Assembly (NCBI GenBank): GCA_023052935.1
Contig: CM041292.1
Location: forward strand, 150,216,939-150,280,938
Direction of reading: 5' to 3'
DNA: 64,000 nt
Origin: Piezodorus guildinii
Lineage: Eukaryota; Arthropoda; Insecta; Hemiptera; Pentatomidae
A model generated the notes under the pieces. It saw only the letters and a list, made by a program, of their open reading frames with translations, did no database searches and had not been told where the DNA came from. Of the stretch, positions 38,001 through 49,400 are shown one piece after another (the stretch's first letter is position 1; each line of letters opens with the position of its first letter). The position numbers and the translations under genes were made by a program.

Positions 38001-41000
38001 ATGGGTAGAATGATTGACATCTGCCAGTCTTTAGGAACAGTAAGAGTTTTTCTTGTTAATTGGAGGTCTTTAAAAAAACATGTCTTCCCCATCGGGTCCC
38101 ATGTATCTAAGCATCTCAGGATGGCTAGCTGCTTTTCCTAATTTCATCTTCTGCAGTGCCTCGAGTATTTCTTCTTTCTTTAAATCTTCAATCTCTGCAG
38201 CTTGTTGACTCCTCTCATTCTTCTCTCCCCTATTGTTTTTCTTTGGTATTATCATTTAGGAATTCCTCAAAGTATTCCTTCCACCCATGCATTATATCCT
38301 TTTCTCTTGTGAGCAGGCTTCCATTTCTATCCTTGACAAATTTTAGCGGGCACTCTTATTCATTTTCTTGTCTTATATTTTGAGAACCTTGTAGAATAAC
38401 TTTTTTATCTCTCTTTTTAAAAGTGGATATAATGATTGACATCTGTCAGTCTTTAGGACAGTAAGAGTTTTTCAAGTTATTTGGAGACTTTCATGACAGG
38501 CTTCCATTTCTATCCTTGACGAATTTAGTGGCATTCATTTCTGTTTCTTTCCTCATATTTTTGAGAACCTTGCAAAATAATTTTTTATTTTCAGTTACAC
38601 TTTGTTCCGTGAAGTGCTGAAATTCTTCCCAAACCTTTCCTTTCACAATTTTTACTTTGTTTTACCATTTTGTTTTGTTCTGTAGCCTCATAGTCTTCTG
38701 CCTGTCTAGTCTGCAAGTATTTCTTCCATTTAATTTTCTTCTCCTTTACTTCCTGTTGCAGTTCTTCTGTCCACCATCTTGTGAATTTTTTCCTTCGCAC
38801 TGCACATTTCACTTCACCTTTCTCTGCTTTCTCTGCAGTTACGGTTAAAAGTTCTTTGAGGTTTTTCCATGCTCCTTCTATTGTTTAGTTGTTGTTTTTT
38901 TAATATTGCCTGTTATTTTGGGAATTAATTAATATTCACATATTATTTTCTGTATATTATATAATATATATTTGGGGCAGAGGACGTTTTCTATTCTGAA
39001 ACGGTAAACAGGATGGGTTATTCTATAGGGAACCATTCTGTCCTAACCAGAGTGGGTAGGTCGAGCTTTTTCTCTCGCCCTTTCACTCATTTAGATAATC
39101 TTTGATTGTGAACCTTTATGTGTAAACCACTTATTGGATGTTGAATTGACTGTAAATTTTGATACCAAGACATCAGACTTGATTTTGATACTGTTTGCAC
39201 ACATGATTGAAGCAAGTTTTTATTAATATTCTTTTCTGTTTTTCAGCTTTGCTAAAAAACTTAATAATGCTAACTTTATATGTATATCGATTTTTATTTA
39301 AATCTTTCTAAGTTTTTTACCATTATGATAAGTATTTTCTCATATTCCCTTTCAATATGTCTCTTAAATATTCTTGCTGAGCTGGTGGTTAATCAAAACT
39401 GAAGACTCTCATAAAGGTCGAAGAGAGTGACTAAGGTTGTTTTGTATGTGTTCATTCATTCTCCATCATTATTTTTTAATAATACATACTTTTCATTTTC
39501 AAGGTTACCAATTCCATGGCGGGTGTGGTTAAAGCTATGGATGCTGCAATGAAGTCCATGAATTTAGAAAAAATATCATCTCTAATGGATAAATTTGAAA
39601 ACCAATTTGAAGATTTAGATGTTCAGAGCTCATACATGGAAAATACTATGTCTCAAACAGTTACAACTTCTATTCCCCAAAATGATGTTGATAACCTATT
39701 GCAACAAGTAGCTGAGGAGGCTGGGTATGTATTTACTAATAATTCGTAATTAACCTATCAAACATAGTTCTCATACTTTACTTATTTTTTTTAATGTAGT
39801 TTTTATGTTAGCATACGTAATATAAATGATTTTAAAGACTCAAACCTTATAATTAAGTGATTTATTGAAGTCAGACTGGGGTGTATATCGTAAAATAAAT
39901 AATCAAGACTTAGTGATAATTAGGCTTAATGCTTTAGCCAATTTTTGTCTCCAATCTTTGGGGCATCACCAGTGGGGAAATTTAAATTTGGTAAACAGGT
40001 AAAATACCTGAATATATGGGTATCACAAGGACTAAACCAAACTAAAAAATCTGGTGTAGGCAACACACGACTTTCACTTACCTCAGCAGTTAAAATCAAT
40101 TTAAGAACTATTAAATAAACTTGAAGTAGAACAAAGTTTTAAGTTAATTTAAATAAAAAGTTTATTCAGTTTTATTGGAAACATATGATTTAGATTAAAT
40201 AATATAACAACATTAAATTGTTACGAATAATAATCTATAATAAGTTTATGCCCTATTCGTGGCTCTACTTTACCTTTAACACCTTATTGTATAAAATAAT
40301 ATGTTTTCTAAAATCTTTAGCTTTCTAACAGTATATTATACATCTATGTTGCTCTTCTTATTTTCAAAAATTGAAAAACTGCATTCAATAAATATTTCTG
40401 CATTTTTCTCCTTTAGTTGATTATCAAATTCATTCAACTTTTATATTTAGCCCCTTTTTATCAATGCTAAGAAATTTAAAATATCGGTCAGACTTTTTCA
40501 ATCAGAATGTAACCTATATGATATTAAAGCCCATTAAATTTTACATTGATATAGCAAGTTTAATCGTTAGAGCCATTTTTGAGAATCTTAAAAAGGTGCA
40601 AAATCCATTGTATAGAGCATCTCTTTTGGTCAGCCGGTTTAAAGAAAAAGTTTCTGTAATATCTCGGGTATATAGTTGTCTTAAATATAAAAATTTCAGT
40701 GAGAGAAGTTGTTTGAGGGTGCAGTCAATTTAACACACAATTAAGCGTAAACTTAATTAATTTATTTATTTATTAAGTTAACGCTTAATTGTATGTTAAA
40801 TTGACTGCACCCTCAACCAAATTTTCTCATATATACACACAGTCAACCATTGTCACTTCATAAAAATTTCAGTTTCATAAGAGGTGAGTCACTTGTAGAC
40901 TTTGCCAAGGCCAATAGAATGCAAATTTCAAATACCTACTTCAAGAAGAAAAGTAAAAACAAATGGACTTGGGACGCTCCTGATGGAAGAAAATATGAAA

Positions 41001-44000
41001 TTGATTACATATTAGTAGACAACATAAAGACTGTCAAAAATTGTGAAGTGATCACCAGGTTCAATTTTGACTCAGACCACCGCCTAATCAGAGCTACTTT
41101 ACGTTATAAATATTTAAAAAGAAGAATAGTATCTCAGAAGAACCATACCTAAGAAAATTAATCGGAAAATTTTTCAAGAGGAAATAAAAAAATTTCATAA
41201 TGTAATAGATAAAAATGAAAATAACAATATTGAAATACAATATAATACTATTTGAGATAGCATTATAGAAAGTGCTAAAATATCAGAACTGTAGGAACGA
41301 TAGAAAGGATATCACGCAAAATTATCCAGAGAGACCTTGCAAATTTTAGTAAAGAGGAAAAAAATTATACAGAAAGGAAGACCGAATCCTCCGCTTACCC
41401 TTATAAATAAAGACCTTAGGGAAAATATAAAAAAGGATCTTAAGAAACATAAAGAAAATAAGATAACTGAAATTTTCGAAATGAATAAATCCTTTAAAAA
41501 ATTAAAATTCGAATTAAATGAAGGTAAACACTGGCCAGTGAGTTACAAAAACAATCGAGGAAAGGAGGTGAGCAACAGAAATGACATGATCGACTTGGCA
41601 ACAAAATACTACCAAGAATTGTACAATACTGAAGAAGAAATGATGTTTAAAAGAACTAAAAAAACAATAAGGATTGAAAATTCTGTTCCTGCAATACTGA
41701 AATCAGAAGTGGAATGTTTAATTAAATCACTAAAGTGCTCATAAAGCCCAGGCCAAGATGGTATTACAAATGAAATCCTGAAGGCTGGAGGAAAAGCTCT
41801 ACTGTGCAATTTTTTCAATAAAGTTCTAGAAGAAAAAGAAATCCCAACAGACTGGAAAATATCAAAAATTGTTTTGCTTCACAAGAAGGAGGATAAAACT
41901 AAATTAAATAATTTCAGACCAATATCATTTGTCGTTACTTTAGGAAAAGTTTTTACAAAAATCATTCAAACCAGACTGACATAAACAATAGATGAAAATT
42001 CACTTTTGGACCAAGCAGGCTTTAGGAAAGGGATGTCTACAATAGATCATTTACATTCTATCAACCAACTCATAGAAAAAAGTAAAGAATACAATTTAAA
42101 TTTATATCTCATATTTGTTGACTTTTCCAAAGCATTTGACAGTATATATCATAGCAGAATTATAACAGCTCTCAAGTCAATAGGTATCGAGGAAAAATAT
42201 ACTTCTACAATAAAGCAATTATATACTGATAACAAAGCATTTATATTTAGCGACGAAAAAGGCAAGGAGTTTCCAATCAAGAGGGGAGTCAGGCAAGGAG
42301 ATGCACTATCACCACTGCTGTTCAGTATAGTACTGGAACTTATCCAAAAGGAGATGGAATGGCAACCATATGGGATAAATATAAATGGTGTCAAAATAAA
42401 TGTACTTAAATACGCTGATGATGTCAAAGAGCAATGGAAAGGAGCATGTTAGGCATAAGGAAAAGCCAAAAGCTAAACAGCCAAACAATAAGAAAAGTTA
42501 GTGGTGTCACTGATGCAATCACATTTGTGAAAAAGATGAAATGGCAATGGGCTGGCCATCTAATCAGGAAAAATGATAAAAACTGGGCTAAAATACTGAT
42601 TGAGTGGACCCCATTAGATGAGAAAAGGAACCGAGGCAGGCAAAGAAGAAGGTGGGTTGATGAGATCAAAAAGGAAGAAGTGCTATGGTCACGTAAAGCC
42701 AAGGACAGGGAATTTTGGAAGATGAAGATGAGCAAACTCTTCAACTCAAGTACGGGTAGTTACCGTTAAAGACTTTAAACTCCTGAAAAGGAAGGTCTAT
42801 GTACTTATATGTATATAAAGAAAGAAGAAAAAAAATGTATTATAAATGTTTATATGTATATCAATTAAGACTATTATTATTATTATTGAAAAATTCAATA
42901 ATCATAATCTTTCCCTAGATATTAAGGCTATATTACACTCAAAGTTTAATTCTAATTTTAGGAAAATTAGTAGCTTAAATATGGGAAAATATTTTTTGAA
43001 AATAAAGGGACCTATGAGGAAACATAGATTGATCAGTCAACTAAGACTATGTCAACCTAATAAACTGAAAGTTACCAGTTACGGATTCCAATATGGTTAT
43101 TCAGATAGCAGAGTTTAATGCCCTATTTGTAATTCAGGCGAACCCAAAGATCTAAATAATTTTTTTTTGCAATGCCCTGTTTACTCCCTGTCCAGAAATA
43201 AGTATTTGAGGACATATATTGAAAATATGTCAGATAATGACCTCATTGTAGAACTTTTGTTGCAAATAGAAAATAAAAAGAAATTTGAAAATTTATTTTA
43301 TTATGTAACAGAATGTTTAAAGCTAAGAAATTTGTATCTGTCTACCAAGAATAATTTAAGCATATTACCGAAATAACAATAATTCAATTTGTTGAACTAT
43401 TTATGATTATTTTATTTGTTTAATATTTCTACAGTTACAATTTATTTTGCCTTTTAGTATGTATTTGTTTTAGTTAAGGAAGCGTATTTTGTTTAGTACA
43501 GTTGTAATAGATTTTTTTGATTTATGTTTAACTGTTTTGTAAAACAACTCCTCGACGATTTTGATTAAACTCGCTATATCGATGTAAAATTTAATAGGCT
43601 TTAATGTCATCTAGGTTTCATTCTGTTTAAAATGGTTTGACAAGGCTTAAATGCCGATATTTTAAATTTTCTTCCCCTAAAGTACCATTAATTTTGTAGA
43701 TTCTATAAAAATAACTATATTATCTTGTAACCATTGATAATTAACAGCTAAATATGCAAGTTGAGGGAATTTTCTATACAACTAAAGGAGAAAACTGAAA
43801 AAATATTTTTTTAATGCAATTTTTTATTTTTTAACATAAGAACAGTAATATAGACGTATACTATACCGTTGGAAAGAGAAAGATTTTAGAAAAAATATTA
43901 TCTTATACACAAGCTTGTAAAAGTTAATAAAGATTGATATAAAGCCGATAAAACTTATTGATTATTTTAGATAATAATTTAATGGAGTTTTTAATAAAAC

Positions 44001-45617
44001 AGATGTTACTATATTAATTCAATTTAATTAATTCTTTAATGGTTTTACTCATTTTTATTTCTAACTGTATTTGAAAATTCTTTAATCGATTTTTAAAACG
44101 GAGGTACGGGAAAGTTGCCCGCACCAGATTTTTATATTTTTCACACTGCAAACTATGACTGATTTTTATCGAGAACACACAAAGTCTCTATGTAAAAAAA
44201 AATCAAAGAAAATTAAGAGTTCATTTTTTGTATCTCAATAGAAGAGGTTGGTTCAAAATATTCAGCCACAAATGTTATGTTTGGATTTAGAGTTCTTAAT
44301 CCTATTTTGATGATCTAGGACTTATTGGAAAGTGGGAAGGCTCTTCTTTCCATCAATGTAAACAATTATTTCAATATCTTGAAGAACAGTGAAAAAATGT
44401 GATCACAAAATAAAAATTCCCTAGTTCAAATTATTTTATTTTAACAATATAATACCCAGTTTCTATATTTAGTATGTTTTAATTTATTCCATTTTGTTTT
44501 TTTTATAATTTCACAGTCTCATTTATTTAATTAATACTTGTATCTGTATGATTGTTTATTTCCTCATCACTTAAAAAAAAAAAAAAAAAAAAAAAACTGT
44601 TCCACTACAACCCTAGAAGGGTCTTGGGCTCAGTACATATTGAGATTCATTCTGTTTCTAAGCCAAAGGCCGTGCAATGAGGTGATTTGGCCAAGATCAC
44701 GCTCAGCCGCCAGGTTTTTTCCCCCAATCTTATTGGGCACCCACTTTATAGAGGCTGGGTCTGTCCCAGGAGGGTCTCCATAGCCGGGATCCTCATTACT
44801 TAACTCATCTTTTATTACTTGATATTGTTTTGTTTGTCATTCAGTTTCAGCTCTTTTAATAGGCTTCATTTTTGGTTCAAAATGTGGACTTTTGATAATG
44901 ACTATTTTATTCCATTACTGCACTGAATATTTATTTAAACTTTTGCCTTTTTTAAGATGCCTTAATGTGTTAAGATTTTAAACTTTAATGTTGCATTTAT
45001 GAATCATTATTTTACATTGTCTTGGGTATTCATTATTAAAATAAAAACAGCCTCCACTCAAATCAGGAACTTTTCTTCAATATAGAATAGGACATATCAA
45101 ACCATTATTCTAGATCTACCTTCATGTCTTTTCTCATATCTATGGGTTTACTAATAGTAATTTGACTGAAGTGAATGTGGAAAAGGTTTCAAAACATTTA
45201 TTATTGTTCCTTAGTCATTTTTTAAAAAGGGAAATAAAATTAATTTCAAAATTGAAAATGAATTATTAAACATTTTATATCTACCACATCAGAACGACTA
45301 CTTCTTTTTGAAGATCTCAATGAGACAGATAACACAGTGTAATTCTTTTACCCTTTTAATAATTAAATTTGGAGTAAAAAATAGTGTGTGATTAATAGGA
45401 GTTTGTGATGACATATATATTTGGTGAAGAAGAGATGATTATTGCTTTAAACTTTGATATTCCCTCAGTGATTGCAATTTAATTTTGCATTTTTTATTTC
45501 AGGTTGGATTTGAGTATGCAACTTCCACAAGCTGGAAGTATTGGAGCTTCATCACAAGCTTCCCAGGAGCAAGATGAGTTGACACAAAGATTAGCCCGGC
45601 TGAGGCAAGCAGAATAG
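32076..45617 (+). CDS. CHMP1: Charged multivesicular body protein 1 (CHMP1, ESCRT-III subunit), four exons
   Basis: ESCRT-III subunit that helps recruit VPS4 for membrane scission in endosome sorting, cytokinesis and nuclear envelope sealing. Exons: 32076-32094 (19 bases: MTSAMEN), 32506-32750, 39504-39724, 45503-45617 (stop TAG). The frame closes at 199 residues, the length of human CHMP1B, which it resembles most. The N-terminal basic core is [40 protein letters not shown] and [20 protein letters not shown]; the acidic half is [20 protein letters not shown] and [15 protein letters not shown]. The C-terminal MIT-interacting motif is [14 protein letters not shown]. The first exon was placed because it is the only nearby ATG with a GTATCC donor in the required phase and it restores the family N-terminus. 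Introns 2 and 3 (6.8 and 5.8 kb) are full of transposons. AATAAA at 45692. Confidence 0.95.
34257..34640 (+). repeat. 109-bp tandem repeats, left arm of the foldback
   Basis: Three full units and a diverged fourth, start-to-start spacing exactly 109 bases. Units differ at single positions (for example CATACGATACC against TATTCGATACC). GC-rich patches (AGCGTCCCC, CGCGCTCGCTC) stand out in this AT-rich DNA. Confidence 0.9.
35110..35465 (-). repeat. 109-bp tandem repeats, right arm of the foldback
   Basis: The same units in opposite orientation (CCTATTCTTGAGCGAGCGCG at 35172, 35281 and 35390, i.e. 109-base spacing), with the most diverged unit again nearest the centre (AACCGTTGGGAACCCAGCTA). 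Confidence 0.9.
36190..36800 (+). mobile_element. LINE ORF2 3' remnant (CR1/Rex-like C-terminus)
   Basis: The plus strand reads [20 protein letters not shown] followed by [15 protein letters not shown], resembling the RSFxxxAxxLWNSLPxxIR end of many LINE reverse transcriptases. An AT-rich tail and an AATAAAGAAG sequence near 36770 follow. The clade is uncertain. Confidence 0.45.
36820..38880 (-). mobile_element. RTE-like LINE (endonuclease-reverse transcriptase), decayed
   Basis: Minus-strand fragments in order: [20 protein letters not shown] (38770 region), [20 protein letters not shown] (38150; the AIKKMKxGKAPGPDxI motif), [16 protein letters not shown] (37740; the RT D..KAFDSVPR motif with the first catalytic aspartate kept), [20 protein letters not shown] (37400), and near 36900 [20 protein letters not shown] from a C-terminus. 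A duplication of part of it lies at 38400-38560 (GACATCTGTCAGTCTTTAGG repeated from 38019). Many stops; dead. Confidence 0.75.
39936..39976 (-). ncRNA. Decayed hammerhead-like relic
   Basis: The complement reads CACTGGTGATGCCCCAAAGA, then TTGGAGACAAAAATTGGC. Layout and spacing match the other hammerhead loci (stem II CCCC/GGAG-like; TTGGC end), but both core boxes are mutated (CTGGTGA, ACAAA). A fossil at best. Confidence 0.3.
40044..40882 (+). mobile_element. TIR element, copy 4, interrupted and truncated
   Basis: Left end ATCTGGTGTAGGCAACACAC and ACTTTCACTTACCTC, then CATTAAATTTTACATTGATA, TAGCAAGTTTAATCG and ATAAAAATTTCAGT. A 159-bp palindrome is inserted at 40701-40859. After it the element continues only as TTTCAGTTTCATAAGA and is then cut off by LINE sequence, so the right terminus is lost. 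Confidence 0.7.
40701..40859. mobile_element. Palindromic foldback insertion with 14-bp target duplication
   Basis: ATAAAAATTTCAGT occurs on both sides (40687-40700 and 40860-40873), and the element left of it resumes on the right, so this is a real insertion. Arms: TGAGGGTGCAGTCAATTTAA and CACAATTAAGCGTAAACTTA against their near-perfect complements, around a short TAATTTATTTATT loop. The ends resemble those of the larger foldback at 59434-60117 (GGTGCAGTC). Confidence 0.75.
40883..42845 (+). mobile_element. RTE-like LINE with internal deletion
   Basis: In order: endonuclease C-terminus ([20 protein letters not shown], then [11 protein letters not shown]), linker, RT with [91 protein letters not shown] and the catalytic YADD box. 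Right after YADD (42420) the frame shifts and the sequence jumps to [38 protein letters not shown] and [15 protein letters not shown]. The part between, about 150 or more residues of thumb region, is deleted. A few stops interrupt the earlier frame. Relatively young yet dead. Confidence 0.85.
42846..43385 (+). mobile_element. Second LINE 3' remnant (different family)
   Basis: The frame reads [20 protein letters not shown], then a stop and [20 protein letters not shown], a CxxC...H-like knuckle found near the C-terminus of many LINE ORF2 proteins (the histidine is replaced), followed by a Leu/Asn-rich end. It follows the RTE-like element without a gap. Confidence 0.5.
43550..44137 (-). mobile_element. 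TIR element, copy 5 (left ~590 bp only)
   Basis: The complement begins ATCTGGTGCGGGCAACTTTC and continues through the family landmarks to TATAGCGAGTTTAATCAAAA, then stops at TCGAGGAG. The right half is missing. Opposite orientation to the other copies. The ACTTTCACTTACC terminus is altered by a small deletion. Confidence 0.7.
44569..44597. repeat. Poly(A) run
   Basis: About 25 consecutive A residues directly before a dispersed repeat in reverse orientation. Since it lies at the left end of a minus-strand repeat it may be unrelated to that repeat's tail. Confidence 0.6.
44600..44795 (-). repeat. Dispersed repeat (SINE-like), copy B
   Basis: The complement shares CAGCCTCTATAAAGTGGGTG, GGCCAAATCACCTCATTGCA and GAGCCCAAGACCCTTCTAGG with 19700-20020. 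Locally GC-rich compared with its surroundings. In CHMP1 intron 3. Confidence 0.5.
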
Positions 45618-45691
45618 TGTTGGACCTTAGGATAACTCCAAGCTTACTTGGTTCAAGCTTATGTGCTTTTTATTATACATTGCATTTTGTA

Positions 45692-45697
45692 AATAAA
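45692..45697 (+). promoter_or_regulatory. Candidate polyadenylation signal of CHMP1
   Basis: AATAAA 75 bases after the CHMP1 stop, with a second AATAAA about 40 bases on. Confidence 0.55.
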
Positions 45698-46190
45698 ACT
45701 GAATTTCAAGTTATATATTGAAATTACTTGTAAATAAAGTGAAATTAATGAATATTTCTCCCTAAGTTGTAAAATCAAGAATTTTGCTTCTTTTGAGTTG
45801 TTTAATTTACTTTAGGATACAAGATTGATGCTTAAAACATGTATTTTTATAGATGTTAATAAACATACCCAGTTTTAATGATATCTCCCTAGTACCATTT
45901 TGTTCATTTTATCTTGATATGTTTGCTAAAGATAATTCATTATAATAATTATTAATTTTGTCAATCACACCCTTTTATTTCCTGTATGGCCATCTCAAAA
46001 GTAAAATAACTAAGTATTTTGATGTCTCCTCAGTATAGAGAAATAAAAGTTTTTATATGTTAATTATAAATTGCCAACATGTATTATAACAAATTACCAT
46101 ACTACAGAAGTTATTTTATAACTGAAGGAATTAGTCCGGGTGGCGGTCATTAAATGAAACAACTGAATAGTTTCAACTATTTTATTGTTT

Positions 46191-46230
46191 GCCAACGTTT
46201 CGACCCCCATTGTGGGTCATCATCAGGGTG
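46191..46230 (-). ncRNA. Hammerhead ribozyme motif (left arm)
   Basis: Minus strand: CACC-CTGATGA-T, stem II GACCC/GGGTC (5 perfect pairs) around ACAATGG, GAAAC, GTT, GGC. Core boxes intact; stem I pairs two of the three proximal positions. Best stem II in the window. Confidence 0.65.
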
Positions 46231-46297
46231 TCTGGTAGGCGAGTGGAAACTAGCTAGTTTCCATTCGCTAGTCCTAGTTTCCTTTCGCCTACAACAC

Positions 46298-46336
46298 GCC
46301 CTGGTGATGACCCATAATGGGGGTCGAAACGTTGGC
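46298..46336 (+). ncRNA. Hammerhead motif with core mutation (right arm)
   Basis: GCC-CTGGTGA, GACCC/GGGTC, GAAAC, GTT, GGC. Same as the left-arm motif but the CUGAUGA box is CUGGUGA, expected to weaken cleavage; stem I is perfect here. Confidence 0.55.
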
Positions 46337-46406
46337 AAACTATAAAATAGTTGAAACTATTCAGTTGTTTCATTTAATGACCGCCACCCAGACTAATTCC
46401 TTCAGT

Positions 46407-49400
46407 AATTCTCAACGGTCAACTAATTATATCCACAGTTATTTTATAACAGTCAATTTTTAATTTTAATAGCGTTTGAATGTTTAAATGAACAACATTC
46501 CCTGATTTTTTATTTAAACTTGTCTATAGTATATACATATATATTATACTTTAAACTAATTTTGGTTACATGGTTTATAAAATTTCACTTTAATTGGAAA
46601 TGAATTGTATTTAATTACTACTCTGTAAAAAAAATATCAATTTAAAAGGAATAGCTTCTGAAGAGAGAATGCTTTTTAATACTATTTTCGTGAACTAATT
46701 ATCCTATTAGTAAGTGTATTATATTTTTCATGTATCATCATATTACTTTCTGCAGAGTAATCTTGTAAGATTTCTTTGGAACTAATACATTTAATTCACT
46801 TAATTTGTTTTATTTATTTCAAATGTCAAAACTGTAAATTTAGAAAGTCACTATTTAATATTTTATTAAATATTTACATTTAAATATGCTTCCTATATTT
46901 ATCTAAAATCGATAGTCTTGTCGAAGTAATTGTAATTACACATTTTGGAAGAATCATTCTGTATTATTTGAGGTACAAATTCAAAGAAATTTCAAAAGTT
47001 GATGATCAAGTAAGCATCTGTCTGGATATCTACTCATTTATTGGGGTTGTATGAAACTTTTTTTATGAGTCTTCTTGTTCCTTAAAGGAATAAGGTTCCG
47101 ATGTGATTCATTGTAGTTTCAATAATCTAGAAAAAAAAAGTTTTCCTATACATTCAAAGGAATAGACATATTAAAACCAAAGATCTGACCTTTATTATGG
47201 ATATCAAGTTCAGTTTTGTCATATTTTGACATTAATTGAACTTAATTTTGTTTGTATTTGTTGTTGAAATGAGAATCAGTCCAATATTTAAATTATACAA
47301 TCTAAAAAAATTATTTTTCATGATAATTATGAGTACAGAATCTTCTTCTTTTAAGATGATCTTCCTTAACAAAAAAATGATGTTGAAATATAAATTTATG
47401 ATAACACCCCAGTCAAATTGAAATTCATATCCGGTTATTCTTCAAACTGTGTTTTGTTTTTTAATAATAAGCTGAATAGCTGTAAGAATCTTTATTAAAG
47501 CGAGGATTTTTATTATACTAAGTCGTTGCTTTGGTTGAAATAAATCGATGTAAACTTGTATTTCAATAAAATTTTGCAGAAAACATTTGTAATTACTAAA
47601 ATTTGTAAAATCAGACACTAGTTCATACGTCCAATAAAAGTAACTATCGATTTAGAAAAAAGTAATCCCTAAGTTCGTAGCTATTACATTCACGCCAGTG
47701 TTACTTGAAACCAGTTATCAGCATTTCCTTGTTATGGAGTATCTCTTAGTTAAATTCTTACTGACTTGAAGGAAACAATAGACCTGATTAGATTCTGGAT
47801 GATCGTCTCTGCTGAAGGTAACATTTTTTGTTTTGTTTTTCCTTTGCTTTGATTAACTTATCTCATCTGATAAAAAGGTTTTAGCCTACTCAACATCTAT
47901 TATTTAATGGCGTAGAAATAGGAAGGTTAGCTGAACAGCTATCTCAATGAGTTGTTAAATTAAATTACTGGACATAACCTTAGATCGGTGATAAAATATT
48001 TTTTAGGAAATTGAGGTTTGTATTGCAATAGTTCATGTTGTAAGTTCACCTTGTGAAGTAAACCTGGAAAGACAAGACAATCCAAATTTTCAAAACATAT
48101 ATATCTAAGTATTTTATAATTTCCCTCAAGTTAAAAACTTTTAATTAATGTACACATCAATATTAAGATTTCTGTTTTGACGTTTGAAGTTAATACGTGA
48201 AATTAATCAATGATTATTGACAGTGATGACAATCTCGAAAGTCGAAAAATATTAAAATCTACAAAAGCTGAGATACGATATAAAAAACAATGGAAAAAAA
48301 AACTTAGCTGTATTTTAAAATTAAAAATCTACCTTTCGTGTCTGGTTAAGAGAGGATAACCTCCATGTATTGAAATATGATTATTATTTGAAATGGCTTT
48401 ACCTCTACAGTATTGTATTTCTTTGATTGCTACGTATCTAAGATAGTGTAAACAACATTATAACCCCTTTTTCTCTGTTACAAAGTTATAATTACCTTGT
48501 TTTTACGCATAATTTTTAAGGGAGTGGAAAGGAGATGCTTGTTTATTATGTATGCATTTCATGTATTTATCACTAAAAGCTTAATTCCACCTTAGGCGGC
48601 CATTGCGTCCTGAAGATCTCTCGTTAAATATGGTTGCATAATTAGTAGTAATATCAGAAAAGAAAAATAAAGTTTTTTTTTTTTTAATAATTATTTAACA
48701 GAACCATTCATTTAATTTACCTTGCACAATCCAGTGATTTTTGCCTCTAGGAAAGTAATTTTTTATTTGCTTTCATTACTTGTACTCCAGATATTTTTTT
48801 TATTAAGAACAAATTTGTTATGTTTATCCCTTTTACTGTAATTTATTATAATAATTCTACACAATTGGAAAATAAAAACACAAATCTATATGAAAAATGT
48901 TTTTGAGTGGTGTGTCACATAACCTGGAGCTTGTGCAATTTTTTTTTTATGTATATAGATTTTTCCAGATCGTTTTCAGCATGCTTTAATATTATCATTT
49001 TATTTTTCAAATCATAGTTTGTTTTTAATTTAAAAATTTTAAACGGTCGTTATTTCAATAAATAAATTTCATTGCCTTAGGAATAATTCGGTTTCAGGAT
49101 TATATTAAAGTAAAAATTGAATCTGGTGCTGTAAATTTTAATTTTAATAAGTTTATACTTCACTAGCCCTAAGTTTTGTCTGTATATTTAACTAATATAA
49201 AAAACTATTACGGAATAACATCGTTCTATGTCGGCCATTTTCAATATGTATTTATCAGAAAATTAATGTCTCAATGTTAAGTTAAAAAAAAGAACCCTGA
49301 AGTAATGTGAGGAATTAATAGTCTCTTGTCATTACAATTAATATCTGGAATATACCATTACCATTAACTGAATGCAGGCACATAAGAATGTAATACATAA

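Larger units (their letters stand above)
46121..46406. mobile_element. Inverted-repeat element with two hammerhead motifs, copy 4
   Basis: Near-perfect 286-bp palindrome. It starts ACTGAAGGAATTAGTCCGGG and ends CCCAGACTAATTCCTTCAGT. The arms include GTCATTAAATGAAACAACTG and its complement, a GCCAACGTTTCGACCCCCAT segment and its complement, and a central GGCGAGTGGAAACTAGC/GCTAGTTTCCATTCGC hairpin. Hammerhead motifs lie at 46191-46230 (minus) and 46298-46336 (plus). Different family from copies 1 and 3 by sequence but same design. Intergenic, just after CHMP1. Confidence 0.75.
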
